A DNA stretch of 59,983 nucleotides from Thermoproteota archaeon (GCA_012513715.1 JAAZBP010000046.1:1-59983), one strand, 5' to 3'. Positions 9,901 to 18,415 are shown, counted from the first letter of the stretch. The notes: generated by a model from the sequence alone, not told the origin. Translations and numbers: made by a program.

Positions 9901-10531
9901 GTTCTAAATCATCAAGGCGTTTCTGAACTTCATCAATTCTACCCATTGCAGTACGTATAGAAATATCTGCAGCACGCAATTTTTCTTCAGCTTCAGTTTT
10001 TTCTGAATCGTACTGCGCTATACCAATTAGGTCTTCAAGAATTTTTCTCCGTTCCATTGAAGTTAGGTCTGTTAATCGTGTAATTGTTCCTTGAGGGATA
10101 ATGTTTTGACTTATTGTGCTTATTGCAGCCATCGATAGTGTCTCAGTCACTTGTGTACGGGACATTCTCCTTCCATTAAGTCGATAGATACTTTGCCCAT
10201 TTCGGTAAACTTCACGTGAAACCGTAACTGTAGTAGTATCAACAGGCATTAAACCATCTGAGTTATCAAATTGTACGACAACTTTGGCCATTTTCGATTT
10301 TTCTTGACCGGCTTTTTCTGAACCATGAAAAATAAGTTTAGCAGAGTTTTCAGCTCTTAACCGTCTTGTGCTTAATTCGCCCAGTGAAAAAAGCAGAGCA
10401 TCCATTATATTGGTTTTTCCACTCCCATTGGGTCCAGTTATGGCTGTGAACCCCTTATCTAGATTGACCTTAACTGTTTGGGGTCCAAAAGACTTAAAGC
10501 CTTTTAACTCGATTTTTTTTATATACGGCAT
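6980..10531 (-). CDS. smc: Chromosome segregation protein SMC
   Basis: An 1183-residue SMC ATPase, the core of the condensin that organises the chromosome. The Walker A motif is GPNGSGKT (33-40), followed by the N-terminal coiled coil (about 165-500), the hinge (about 510-670) and the return coil. The ABC signature is SGGER (1090-1094) and the Walker B motif is FYVLDE (1113-1118). The length is typical for prokaryotic SMC. A GAGGT lies a few bases upstream of the ATG. It leads the smc-scpA-scpB operon and is the largest gene in the window. Confidence 0.97.
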   Translation of the reverse strand: MPYIKKIELKGFKSFGPQTVKVNLDKGFTAITGPNGSGKTNIMDALLFSLGELSTRRLRAENSAKLIFHGSEKAGQEKSKMAKVVVQFDNSDGLMPVDTTTVTVSREVYRNGQSIYRLNGRRMSRTQVTETLSMAAISTISQNIIPQGTITRLTDLTSMERRKILEDLIGIAQYDSEKTEAEEKLRAADISIRTAMGRIDEVQKRLDDLERERNQLLRYNFIQNETRKFQAIKISSDILQQKAKISENSQQAERVKERVDKLKDQRDLRRNKRREIEGDWRKLSGEGLEQGGSEILKVQIKIGELKSKLTELNSKINSEQATFDSLKRVRENNLSQHENLRNEIRENRLKIRSFRSEYEKLKIQLEEKQAQHEALAKETAQLWEGLDGNNKKIQALDSQIESHVKRLAYLRSEYKQDKAALRLCLGRIKSFVVRKEKFISSQVEIEKSLSELEKVQRDQKSQLKDLENTIERKKLQKENVQKEIAEAEKIASSAKDAVIEFATQRDLAATIAAEEKALRGIEEMGEVGAIAGIHGRLRNLLKIDKSFKKAVNAAAMGWLDSLIVKDTDTAFTCTETLRRMKLGRIKIIPLQGAINLKNKPAPTREGVLGPLSNFVKYAGGFELAINYVFGDTLVASDDKTAFALSNQGYRVVTVSGDLYEPGAFESGYYRAPIDFSTIIPSENALKSLDEAVRALRTHLTQRGTDIAEIEDELERAKIDMTRLIEGIAALDREIVRVKRSVKRTHLNIHHIQKQGGKLEREAAAYKGRMSMYRNERNSIQSSLKKLHSEITELRLKTDVGHIQELEVQREKFGEEANTLRQRLGSIQTEISTYQSQFDQVLRIGYKNTKIQLTKVEQQQEKLQKEVSEAISERDAIKKEVEELEKKRVELSSAVLSAREESKKFTSQIDNIDSELRMLDSEYEQADRLLSQLRINLETSQLRLQQLQTQLKEYGYEQPLEINSRQVQDAETTIRMMQFEMERIGGVNQLAAQHYSDQISRYRELSVRLNELEREKQAIVAFMDEIEAKKRKVFMNAFEKINASLTVYFSKMTGGGSATLKLEAPEEPFSGGIEMIVQFPNKPSIVVSGASGGERSISAVAFIFSLKEFSPASFYVLDEVDAHLDAFHTTKLAETLLEEAEKTQFIVISLRPEMVNKAQKVYGVYERNGISNVVTAKFPPEVAV

Positions 10532-11219
10532 TTAGTCTTTAACCTCATGGAAGCGAAGTATATTCATTTTTAACATGTCGTAAACATATGTATAAAAACT
10601 TATACTCATGTTACTACGTTTATACAGTAGGTGTGAAAGACTTAAAAAGTTAAGCATTCAGGAAACTTGGGTTTTTTGTCGAGGCATACCAGTAAGCCAT
10701 TAACAGATAATTTAACGTATGTAATGCACACAGTTCGACGAATGATTTCTTGGTATCGTCTAACAGTAATGGCTAAAATCAGTTGAATGTGACACTTAAT
10801 TAAGTAATCTAAAACACTTTAAGAAATGATAGTTCTATAAGTATAAGCACAAAGAATTGCAGGTTACATCAGAAACCAGATTTAAGCAAATTTAAGATAC
10901 CCAATGTTTTTCAGATTCATGATAAATAAATCAGTTAATAACAAGCAGCTTTCAGAGAATTTTAAAATGTTTAAGCGAACACTAATTCCTTTTGTAAATT
11001 ATTTAGTCGAACTATTTCAAAAAATAAACCGATAAGTTATTGTTAAAAGAAGTAGACAGTTATCAATCATTTTAAAAGCCCATAAAAGATTATAGTACTG
11101 CTTTTGTCTTTATACTCCTGATTACGATTGAATCTACACTCAGAATTAGAGATTCATAAGCTTTTACTTTAATACAAAGCTTAAGCACTATAATCGTATC
11201 ACAACAGGTTTGGCGTAAA
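10532..11219. other. 688-bp non-coding gap between divergent operons
   Basis: AT-rich stretch between smc (leftward) and the sensory operon (rightward), so it must hold both promoters. I see no convincing ORF or tRNA. The interval about 10675-10780 contains several short complementary segments (see findings). A symmetric AAGCTT-rich segment lies at about 11157-11186. Confidence 0.6.
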
Positions 11220-11624
11220 ATGGAAATATCCGCCGAGATGAAGCCTTTGCCTAAGCCAAAAACTCACCATGAATTCGCAGGTATACTACTTGATTCGATA
11301 GATGAAGCTTTCGCAAGTCTCGGCGAAAACGTGAAAATATCTATTTACTTTCATCTCGAAACAAAATTTAGACTACCTAAAAAAGAAATTCCCAACAGAA
11401 TTGAAGATTTCTCTGAAGCTCTTGAAAAAATTTTCGGTAGGGCTTCAAAACAACTTGAAATTCTGATAATGATACATCTGAATAAGAAGGTCAAGATTAA
11501 CTATAAGTGGATTGGACCTAAATGGCTTATTCCAGAGTTAACTTTTGAAGAATACATGAAAATAGTTAAGCGTTCTATCGAAGATTCAGACAAAAATAAA
11601 ATGCAGAGGCATAATTCTAAATGA
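11220..11624 (+). CDS. NitrOD5-like domain protein
   Basis: A 134-residue soluble protein. The core ILLDSIDEAFASLGENVKISIYFHLE (about 22-47), then RIEDFSEALEKIFG and a final KINYKWIGPKWLIPELTFEEY, resembles the NitrOD5 output domain. That domain is common in thaumarchaeal and bathyarchaeal proteins, often beside histidine kinases. Its biochemical role is unknown. The stop overlaps the kinase start by 4 bases (ATGA), so it is probably cotranscribed and may be a partner or output of the kinase. The family call is from memory of the pattern and is moderate. Confidence 0.65.
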   Translation: MEISAEMKPLPKPKTHHEFAGILLDSIDEAFASLGENVKISIYFHLETKFRLPKKEIPNRIEDFSEALEKIFGRASKQLEILIMIHLNKKVKINYKWIGPKWLIPELTFEEYMKIVKRSIEDSDKNKMQRHNSK

Positions 11625-13630
11625 ACAAAAACCGAAATGAAGTGAATGGAGAATCACTCTCAAAGATATTAAATCTCATTAATAGTCCAGCGGTTGTTAT
11701 AAGTTCATCAGGTTATGTTTTTGCTTCAAACAAATTATTTGAGAAATATTTAGGAATTAAAACAGAGGAGTTAAGTGGAACAAACCTTTTTGAACAAGGA
11801 TTTTGGGAAAAAATAGAATCAAGAAGTAAAGAGGACATAAAATTAAGAGAGAATAAAAATGAAGTTTATGAAGTTGGACTAATGAGCAGAAGCGGTAAAG
11901 TTACATTATTTGAAGCGAAAACAGAAAAAATGGCCTATGAAGGCCAGATGCTTGAATTAATCGTTTTAAATGAAGCAATAGAAGAACACACACAAAATGA
12001 GTTACAAGAAAATTTCGTTAGAAAATATCCAGAAAATAAAGTGAGCGAAGACAGATTCTACAAAATAGCTAGTTCAATCAAAGATGCGTTGATTGTAATA
12101 AATCCAGAATCAAAAGTAACTTATTGGAATCCTGCAGCTGAAAAAACATTCGGATACACTATGGATGAAACAATAGGCAAAAAAATTCACGAATTAGTTG
12201 TGCCAAAATCAATGCCTAAAGAGGGAAAAAACAGTATTAAAGAAAGCTTGAAAACTTTTAGCGAAACTGGCATCGGATATTTTACAGTTGGAAATGTTGA
12301 AGTGGTTGGCCGACGTAAAGATGGAAGTGAATTCCCAGCTGAACTTTCAATTTCACCTGTTAATTTGGATGAACAGTGGAGTGCTATTGGAGTAGTAAAA
12401 GATATCAGTAATAGGAAGAAAGCTGAACAAAAATTGAGAGATGCAGAGCAACGTTATCACGCACTATTTAATCAATCACCTTTAGGAATTATTGTTGTAG
12501 ACCCTGCTGATGCTTCACTTGTTGAATTTAATGAGACAGCACATATACAATTGGGATATTCCTATGAGGAGTTTGAAGCAACCAAGATTTTTGACATTGA
12601 AGCCAAAGAGACACCAGAAGAGATAGAAACACATCTAATCGAGATAGTAAAAAGTGGAGAGGCTGAATTTGAAACACAACAAAAAACAAAAGATGGCAAG
12701 ATTAGAAATGTCATAGTTACCACTCGAGTGTTTAAATCAGCAGGGAAAACATTTCTGTATTGTATTCTGCATGATGTAACTGAAAGTAGGAAACTTCAAG
12801 ATAAACTTGGAGAATACTCTCAGAAACTGGAGGAACTTGTCCAGAAAAGAACGGATGAACTAAAAAAGACGCAGGCAGAACTAGTTAAATCAGAAAGATT
12901 AGCAGCCATCGGTGAATTAGCCGGCATGATTGGGCATGATCTGCGAAATCCATTGTCAGGAATAAAAAACTCCGTGTATTTCATGAAAAAGAGAGGTACC
13001 GAATTACAGCCTAATCAAGCACAAGAAATGTTTGAGATAATCGAAAAATGTGTAGACTACTCGAACAGAATTATAAACGACCTTTTGGATTATTCAAGAG
13101 AACTAACATTAGATTTAGAAAATATTTCACTTAAAAAAGTGCTGAATGACGCAGTATTAATGGTATCTATTCCTGAAAAAATCAAGGTTGAAAATAAACT
13201 CGAAGATACAATAGTTTTAAAAGCTGACCCAAGCAAATTCAAAAGAGTTTTCATAAATCTCATTAAAAACGCTGTAGACGCTATGCCGAGCGGAGGTAAA
13301 ATTACCGTTGAAAGCAAAGAGTTAAAGAGTTCCGTAGAAATTTCTTTTATAGATACAGGCACGGGTATAAGTGACAATATAATGCCGAAGTTATTTTCAC
13401 CCTTGTTTACAACTAAAGCCAAAGGTATGGGCTTTGGGTTAGCTATATGTAAACGAATAATTGAAGCACATGGAGGTATAATAAAAGTTAAAACTGAAAA
13501 GGGAAAGGGAACAAAATTCACTTTAACAGTTCCAATTGAAAATAGCATTGAAAATGGAGGTGAAAAAGCTTGGATAAGAAACCAAGAATTCTCGTTGTCG
13601 ACGACGATGAAACTATCAGAACAACTATGA
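11621..13630 (+). CDS. Triple-PAS sensor histidine kinase
   Basis: A 669-residue cytoplasmic sensor kinase with no membrane segment. Three PAS domains lie at about 12-115, 145-268 and 278-392; the second and third look canonical (YWNPAAEKTFGY, EFPAELSISPV). A coiled linker leads to the HisKA box GMIGHDLRNPLSG, whose phospho-acceptor is His439. An HATPase_c domain follows with the N box (NLIKNAVDAMPSGG), DTGTGI and GFGLAICKRI. The last 20 residues overlap the response-regulator gene in another frame. The ligand is unknown. It is the middle gene of a three-gene operon. Confidence 0.92.
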   Translation: MNKNRNEVNGESLSKILNLINSPAVVISSSGYVFASNKLFEKYLGIKTEELSGTNLFEQGFWEKIESRSKEDIKLRENKNEVYEVGLMSRSGKVTLFEAKTEKMAYEGQMLELIVLNEAIEEHTQNELQENFVRKYPENKVSEDRFYKIASSIKDALIVINPESKVTYWNPAAEKTFGYTMDETIGKKIHELVVPKSMPKEGKNSIKESLKTFSETGIGYFTVGNVEVVGRRKDGSEFPAELSISPVNLDEQWSAIGVVKDISNRKKAEQKLRDAEQRYHALFNQSPLGIIVVDPADASLVEFNETAHIQLGYSYEEFEATKIFDIEAKETPEEIETHLIEIVKSGEAEFETQQKTKDGKIRNVIVTTRVFKSAGKTFLYCILHDVTESRKLQDKLGEYSQKLEELVQKRTDELKKTQAELVKSERLAAIGELAGMIGHDLRNPLSGIKNSVYFMKKRGTELQPNQAQEMFEIIEKCVDYSNRIINDLLDYSRELTLDLENISLKKVLNDAVLMVSIPEKIKVENKLEDTIVLKADPSKFKRVFINLIKNAVDAMPSGGKITVESKELKSSVEISFIDTGTGISDNIMPKLFSPLFTTKAKGMGFGLAICKRIIEAHGGIIKVKTEKGKGTKFTLTVPIENSIENGGEKAWIRNQEFSLSTTMKLSEQL

Positions 13631-14022
13631 AAGTTATACTTCAAGACGAAGGATACATAGTGGATTTAGCAGCCACAGGTAAGGAAGCAGTTCAAAAAAC
13701 ACAAGAAAACTCGTACAATCTAGCGTTATTAGACATTCGTTTACCGGACATAGAAGGAATAGAATTACTTAAACTGCTAAAGGATAATGTACCTAGAACA
13801 CGAAAAATTATGGTAACAGGATACCCGTCTATGCAAAACGCGATTACAGCTCTAAACAAAAACGCAGATGCATATTTACTAAAACCGGTAGATGTGGAAA
13901 AACTATTGAAAACCGTTAAAGATCAATTGCAGGCACAAAAAGAGGAGCAAAAATTTAGCGAACAAAAAGTCGCCGAATTTATCGAGAGTCGAGTCAAAGA
14001 AATGTCGCCAAAAGACAGCTAA
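13570..14022 (+). CDS. Response regulator, receiver domain only
   Basis: A 150-residue CheY-like receiver. The acidic pocket is DDD (11-13), the phosphorylation site is Asp55 (LLDIRLPD), and the conserved Thr and Lys lie in VTGYP and LLKPVD. After about residue 118 comes a charged helical tail without a DNA-binding domain, so output is by protein contact. The start is TTG with GGAGGT about 7 bases upstream, which fixes it although it lies 61 bases inside the kinase gene. It is the likely partner of that kinase. Confidence 0.9.
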   Translation: MDKKPRILVVDDDETIRTTMKVILQDEGYIVDLAATGKEAVQKTQENSYNLALLDIRLPDIEGIELLKLLKDNVPRTRKIMVTGYPSMQNAITALNKNADAYLLKPVDVEKLLKTVKDQLQAQKEEQKFSEQKVAEFIESRVKEMSPKDS

Positions 14023-14193
14023 ACTATTATCAGCCAATACCCTCTTCTATTTTCATAGTATTCTCTTTGAACAAACAATACTCTTAAGGGATACATGAGT
14101 TATTCGTAACATTAAAAGCAGTTAATCCAGTTGTTGGAAGAAAGATATAGTAGATACACATACAGTAGGATAGGAAAATATTAGGGATATAAA

Positions 14194-14400
14194 ATGAGTT
14201 TTGGGAACTTAAAAGTTTTCACAGGCATTCAAGAGATGCTCATATTAGCGTTAATGTTAATTTCGATTTTGGCTCTTTTCTATTTAGATATTGAATTCAC
14301 TTACAAAATAGGTATAATAGCAATTGTCTTCGTTATAATTGTGTTATCTACAATGGCAGCTCAATTATTGAGGATACAAAAAGAAAATATAAAATCATGA
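14194..14400 (+). CDS. Small two-helix membrane protein, unknown
   Basis: A 68-residue protein with two hydrophobic stretches (about 14-32 and 36-58) and a short basic C-terminus. I recognise no family. An in-frame ATG, a plausible hydrophobic pattern and its position between the sensory operon and the next gene support it as a real small gene, but the composition alone could arise in AT-rich DNA. Confidence 0.5.
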   Translation: MSFGNLKVFTGIQEMLILALMLISILALFYLDIEFTYKIGIIAIVFVIIVLSTMAAQLLRIQKENIKS

Positions 14401-14462
14401 TAATTTTTTGAATTTCACTTTAAATCTACTCTCCCCTATACCAAAACGTCGTTTTAATGATA

Positions 14463-14470
14463 CTTTAAAT
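14463..14470 (+). promoter_or_regulatory. TATA box of the RadA-like gene
   Basis: CTTTAAATAG lies about 50 bases upstream of the ATG at 14520, and CGGAG precedes that ATG. The spacing fits an archaeal promoter with a short leader. Positional inference only. Confidence 0.4.
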
Positions 14471-14519
14471 AGACTTAACGAACGTAACTCTGATTTCGTA
14501 TAGAACGGAGAATAATAGA

Positions 14520-15236
14520 ATGCTTCAAAAATTAATAACTCATCCAATAAAGTCACAATTACATTTATCTTTAAACATGTCAGGTGTAGATTGCCTATTT
14601 TCAGGATTCACCCAAGGCGATTTTGCTGTTCTCTACGGTTCACCAGCAGTTACACCCCTAATGTCTCTACTATGTGTAAGAGCGCAGTTACCTACCCAAC
14701 TTGGAGGTTTAAGCAGCAACGTTGTATTCATCGACGGAGGAAACACATTCAGAGAAAATAATATCATGCGTTTAGCTCAACTTCATCATCTAAATCCAAC
14801 AGAAGCATGTCAACGAATAATTGTTTCAAAAGCTTTCACAGCTTACCAGTTAACTTCTTTAATAATGGAAAAACTAGAAGAGACTGTCGAGAAATACAAT
14901 TCAAAAATAGTCATCATATCAGATATTTCTGGATTATTCTTGGATAGCCAAATTCCAAAAGAAGAAATAAAAGGAATATACAGTCAAATAGTAAGGTATC
15001 TTTCAAATTTCGCAAAAAAGAAACAAATAATAATTGTAGCTTCATGCCTGCCATATAGTGAAAATAAAAGAAACAAGGCACTCCAAGAAATAACAATTAC
15101 AAAAGCTAACACAGTGCTGTCAGTTATTAAAACCCAATATACTAGCGAAATAAACTTGGAGAAACACCCAAGATTAATGTTAGGAACCGCAGAAATGCCA
15201 TCCGAAAACATGACATTAACAAGTTTTATTAATTAA
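14520..15236 (+). CDS. RadA/RecA-like protein lacking a Walker A motif
   Basis: A 238-residue protein with the layout of a RadA/RadB core. It has a hydrophobic strand before the P-loop position, the RadA-like block VVFIDGGNTFRENNIMRLAQLHHLNP (about 67-92), and the Walker-B-like strand KIVIISD followed by a helix. Where GxxxxGKT/S should be it reads LYGSPAVTPLMSLL (38-51), with no lysine, so ATP hydrolysis is unlikely. It could be a structural paralogue in recombination. The RecA-fold call is inference from pattern. Confidence 0.6.
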   Translation: MLQKLITHPIKSQLHLSLNMSGVDCLFSGFTQGDFAVLYGSPAVTPLMSLLCVRAQLPTQLGGLSSNVVFIDGGNTFRENNIMRLAQLHHLNPTEACQRIIVSKAFTAYQLTSLIMEKLEETVEKYNSKIVIISDISGLFLDSQIPKEEIKGIYSQIVRYLSNFAKKKQIIIVASCLPYSENKRNKALQEITITKANTVLSVIKTQYTSEINLEKHPRLMLGTAEMPSENMTLTSFIN

Positions 15237-15621
15237 ACAATAGAGAGTAATACCAAATAATCTAAACTCAAACAGATTAATAATATAGGCTTTTGAATAG
15301 CATAAAGTTATCTTAAACTAAACATAACAACCTAATCCACATCAATTTATAACCAGGTAAATCTCTATAGAGCAGTGTAAATTGAATTTTTGTAAGCTTA
15401 ATTTTTTTCTCACTCAATTTAGAAATCTAAAGTGAAACATTACGAGAAGCTAAATAATATATAAGTCAAAAACAGAAAAAATAGCCAATAGCCAATTATG
15501 CGTATATTTATAAGATACAATTTTTCTGTTGAAATAAACTTGAGGAAAGTAAAATCATAGATATTATTTTCTATAAATCAACTATAATGTACAATCGACT
15601 GTAAAAAAAGAAATTAAAGAG
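15237..15621. other. 385-bp AT-rich intergenic region
   Basis: Lies between the stops of two convergent units, the RadA-like gene and rpoN. It is very AT-rich with several T-runs, for example around 15400-15410, suited to termination. A short direct repeat (AATAGCCAATAGCCAATTA) occurs near 15480-15497. I see no ORF or RNA gene. Confidence 0.6.
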
Positions 15622-15852
15622 TTAGTAGAAGTTACGGGCTTCTTTACGTTTCTCTGCCTCTTCATAAAAACGTAGAACTTCATCAATTATTTCTACGTTT
15701 GAAAGAAGCATACGCCTACAACAATATCGTTTTATCCCGAGGCTGTCAAGAACGTCACCTGCATTTTCACCAGTTTTGATTCGACGAGAAAATTCGTCCC
15801 ATCGGTCTCCAACCAGTTTGCCGCAGGTGAAGCATCTTACGGGAATAATCAC
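15622..15852 (-). CDS. rpoN: DNA-directed RNA polymerase subunit N (Rpo10)
   Basis: A 76-residue zinc-binding subunit equivalent to eukaryotic Rpb10, sitting at the assembly platform with subunits D and L. It has the CFTCGK pair near the N-terminus and the RYCCRRM pair near the middle, which together bind zinc. The length is typical for archaea. It is the last gene of the S13-to-RpoN operon. Confidence 0.96.
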   Translation of the reverse strand: MIIPVRCFTCGKLVGDRWDEFSRRIKTGENAGDVLDSLGIKRYCCRRMLLSNVEIIDEVLRFYEEAEKRKEARNFY

Positions 15853-15869
15853 TTTATATTAACCTCCGA

Positions 15870-16277
15870 TTACCTGTAACTCTTCTGTTCCTTTGCACGC
15901 GCACCAGATCCACCAACTTTCTTGGTTTCTTTAGTTCTGGAGTCTCCAGCGACCATGGTACGATCATATTCATTAAACACAGTTTTTAAATGAGTGCTCT
16001 TGGTCCATTTTAGTATACCATTAGCTATAGCCATACGTGCTGCTTCAGCTTGACCCATGTAACCTCCACCAGCGGTTTTAATATCCATGTCGAGCTGTTG
16101 CCATACATCGCCAGCCTGCAGTAGAGGTTCCATAATTTTGGATTTAGCTATGTCTGGTTCATAAATTTCTACTGGAGTTAAGTTTACCCTAATTCTACCT
16201 GCGCCTTGTTTTATTATGGCGCGGGCAACTGCGGTTTTACGTTTTCCACTAACAACAAGTACTTTCTTTGCGGGCAT
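15870..16277 (-). CDS. rps9: Small ribosomal subunit protein uS9
   Basis: A protein of about 135 residues beginning MPAKKVLVVSGKRKTAVARA and ending in the typical basic GGSGARAKEQKSYR tail that reaches the P-site tRNA. An ATG 8 codons upstream (16301) would overlap uL13. I chose 16277 because the leader then contains GGATGG and there is no overlap. It is part of the RpoD-L18e-L13-S9-RpoN operon. Confidence 0.95.
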   Translation of the reverse strand: MPAKKVLVVSGKRKTAVARAIIKQGAGRIRVNLTPVEIYEPDIAKSKIMEPLLQAGDVWQQLDMDIKTAGGGYMGQAEAARMAIANGILKWTKSTHLKTVFNEYDRTMVAGDSRTKETKKVGGSGARAKEQKSYR

Positions 16278-16279
16278 AA

Positions 16280-16726
16280 TTATTCCATCCTGTTTCTCCA
16301 ACCTATTTCCTTTGCCAATTCGGCAAGAGTAAAGTGAGGCCCTTTTAGATTTGCTACCTGGGCATCATCAAAAGAAATCATATTTTTATTTTTATATTCT
16401 TCAGGTATACCCATAAACACTTTTAGTCGTTTGTAGGCACTTTTACCTTTGGGTTGTTTGAAGGGTACCATACCACGTACGGTTTTACGTAGATAACGAT
16501 CAGGTCTTCTATAGTGGAATGGTCCACGTTCAGGCGCACCTACATCTAAGAACTCTTTAGCTTCTGAGATTTTATTTTTCTTTTTTCCTGAGAAAACTGC
16601 TTTTTCAGCGTTGAGGATAACTACTTCTTCACCATTAAGCAATAATTTGGCAACTTTACTGCACATACGACCAATAATTTGGTCTTCAGCATTCACCAAT
16701 GTAACTATGGGTTTAGTTATTTGCAT
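16280..16726 (-). CDS. rpl13: Large ribosomal subunit protein uL13
   Basis: A 148-residue protein of the uL13 family. Conserved blocks are GRMCSKVAKLLLNGEEVVILNAEKA, a basic loop RRPDRYLRKTVRGMVPFKQPKG and the C-terminal TLAELAKEIGW. The length and position between eL18 and uS9 are standard for archaea. Confidence 0.96.
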   Translation of the reverse strand: MQITKPIVTLVNAEDQIIGRMCSKVAKLLLNGEEVVILNAEKAVFSGKKKNKISEAKEFLDVGAPERGPFHYRRPDRYLRKTVRGMVPFKQPKGKSAYKRLKVFMGIPEEYKNKNMISFDDAQVANLKGPHFTLAELAKEIGWRNRME

Positions 16727-16733
16727 ATTTCAT

Positions 16734-17096
16734 TCACCGAATAATTTTTATGTTCGATCCTTTAGGGTTTTTTGTCATTAACTCTTTGATTGTAACATAT
16801 TTTGCTTTTACGTCATCTAATTTAGCCTTTGCAGCAGTTGAGACGTCAAAAGCAGCAACTGTAATACTGTGATTTAGAGTACCTGCCGCCAAGATTTTAC
16901 CTGGAACAACAACAACGTCACTCTTTTCAGTGTGCCTGTTAATTTTGCTTAAATTCACAGCTACACGTTGGCTACGTGTTTTGCTTAGGCACTCGGCAAC
17001 ATCTAGCCATATTGGAGCGTTATTTTCTCTACTTTCTTTCCTAAGAAAAGCGATAAGTTCGATTAGTTGAGGGTTTGTTGTTTTAGTTTCTCTCAT
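16734..17096 (-). CDS. rpl18e: Large ribosomal subunit protein eL18
   Basis: A 120-residue archaeal/eukaryotic ribosomal protein. It has the family's SRQ/TRSQRVAVNLSKINR stretch and the DVVVVPGKILAAGTL core, ending NPKGSNIKIIR. Its start overlaps the end of rpoD by 4 bases, indicating translational coupling. Confidence 0.96.
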   Translation of the reverse strand: MRETKTTNPQLIELIAFLRKESRENNAPIWLDVAECLSKTRSQRVAVNLSKINRHTEKSDVVVVPGKILAAGTLNHSITVAAFDVSTAAKAKLDDVKAKYVTIKELMTKNPKGSNIKIIR

Positions 17097-17926
17097 AGTT
17101 GTTCAGCCTTAATTAGTTCTTCAAATTCATTTAGTTGTTTGCCTAACAGTTTATAGGCTTCTTTGAGCACACGCTCGGGCGGAAGTGCACCGGTAGATTC
17201 AATATTCATTATGAAAACATTTTTTTCCCACTCAATTTTTAGAGGGGAAGGATTCTTTGGGCAGGCTTCAACACAATCCATACATAGTGTACAATCCAGG
17301 AGACTTCTAACAGACAATTTACCGTCTTTTACTGCGAAAACTCTCTTAGAACAGATATCTGCACATTTTGAACAGTTTTCACAGTCCTCTTCGGGAAGAG
17401 TAATTTTTGGATAGTATTTGTAAGCACACATTGAAACTGGCTGCCACTTAGCATGAACTTTACCTTTGCCTAGCCGAGCATAAGCTTCAAGTTTCAGCTT
17501 CTGGTTTTTAGCTAATTTAACAATTGGGATTGTATCTGATACTGGGATAATTTCCGGATTCTCCGAAACTATTTCACCAGAATATACTGTTCTAGTTGCA
17601 TCCTTAGCTTCTGCATCCAAAGTTAAAGTTACCCGACATTGTTGACAGCCGAACTCACTTTGACATGGACATTCATCAGGAAGATTATAGGAAGCTAAAT
17701 CAGTTTTTAATGGAGTAAGTCCGAGTCTATGGGCTATAATCTCATCTTGGAGTATAGAAGAGTTCTCGATCATAACAACTTCTTCAATCGCCATACAAGG
17801 AACTTCAGCAAGTGCTAAACGTCGTATAGCATTCATTAACGGTATATCCGCATCTTTGACGATTATGCGGAGGTTTGTATCGTTTTTTTCCAAGACTTCT
17901 ATTTTCACTTGCTGGAACAACTCCAA
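17093..17926 (-). CDS. rpoD: RNA polymerase subunit D (Rpo3) with ferredoxin-like insert
   Basis: A 277-residue homologue of Rpb3/alpha that nucleates RNA polymerase assembly. The dimerisation domain contains MNAIRRLALAEVPCMAIEEV. A Cys-rich segment (C86, C88, C94, C97) may bind zinc. The insert carries two complete CxxCxxCxxxC motifs, C182/C185/C188/C192 and C212/C215/C218/C222, enough for two [4Fe-4S] clusters. The longest frame starts at TTG (17926). A GTG at 17908, giving MKIEVLEKND with GGAG 12 bases upstream, is the more family-like start. Confidence 0.95.
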   Translation of the reverse strand: MELFQQVKIEVLEKNDTNLRIIVKDADIPLMNAIRRLALAEVPCMAIEEVVMIENSSILQDEIIAHRLGLTPLKTDLASYNLPDECPCQSEFGCQQCRVTLTLDAEAKDATRTVYSGEIVSENPEIIPVSDTIPIVKLAKNQKLKLEAYARLGKGKVHAKWQPVSMCAYKYYPKITLPEEDCENCSKCADICSKRVFAVKDGKLSVRSLLDCTLCMDCVEACPKNPSPLKIEWEKNVFIMNIESTGALPPERVLKEAYKLLGKQLNEFEELIKAEQL

Positions 17927-18010
17927 TAAATCACTAATATATTTGCGCGGTCAATAGAAAATACCAGTGCATTATTTCAATTTTTCTATTAAATATTGGA
18001 AGGTGCAGAA

Positions 18011-18415
18011 TTATACTCTTCTGCCTCTTCGGCCTCCAGGCCTTCTTGTACCATCGTGGGGAATAGGCGTGACTTCTTCAATACGTTCAATTCTGAAACC
18101 GAATCTTGCTAATGCTCTGATTGCTGCTTGTGCACCAGGTCCAGGGGTTCTGGGACCTGCCCCTCCAGGTGCACGAACTTTAATGTGTACTGCAGTAACA
18201 CCTTTGTCTCGTGCTATTTCAGCAGCACCTGTTGCCGCACGCATAGCAGCGTAAGGTGAAGATTCCATACGGTCAGCTTTTACAAACATACCACCTGTTG
18301 TACGAGCAATCGTTTCTGCGCCTGATATATCGGTTACATGAATCAAAGTATTATTGTATGAACTATAGATATGAACTATCGCCCACTTCTCGTTACGTTT
18401 ATTGTTTGCACTCAA
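18011..18415 (-). CDS. rps11: Small ribosomal subunit protein uS11
   Basis: A 134-residue uS11 with [17 protein letters not shown] near the start and the diagnostic [43 protein letters not shown]-terminal block. It overlaps the uS4 stop by 4 bases and lies directly upstream of rpoD, the standard archaeal order. Confidence 0.97.
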   Translation of the reverse strand: MSANNKRNEKWAIVHIYSSYNNTLIHVTDISGAETIARTTGGMFVKADRMESSPYAAMRAATGAAEIARDKGVTAVHIKVRAPGGAGPRTPGPGAQAAIRALARFGFRIERIEEVTPIPHDGTRRPGGRRGRRV

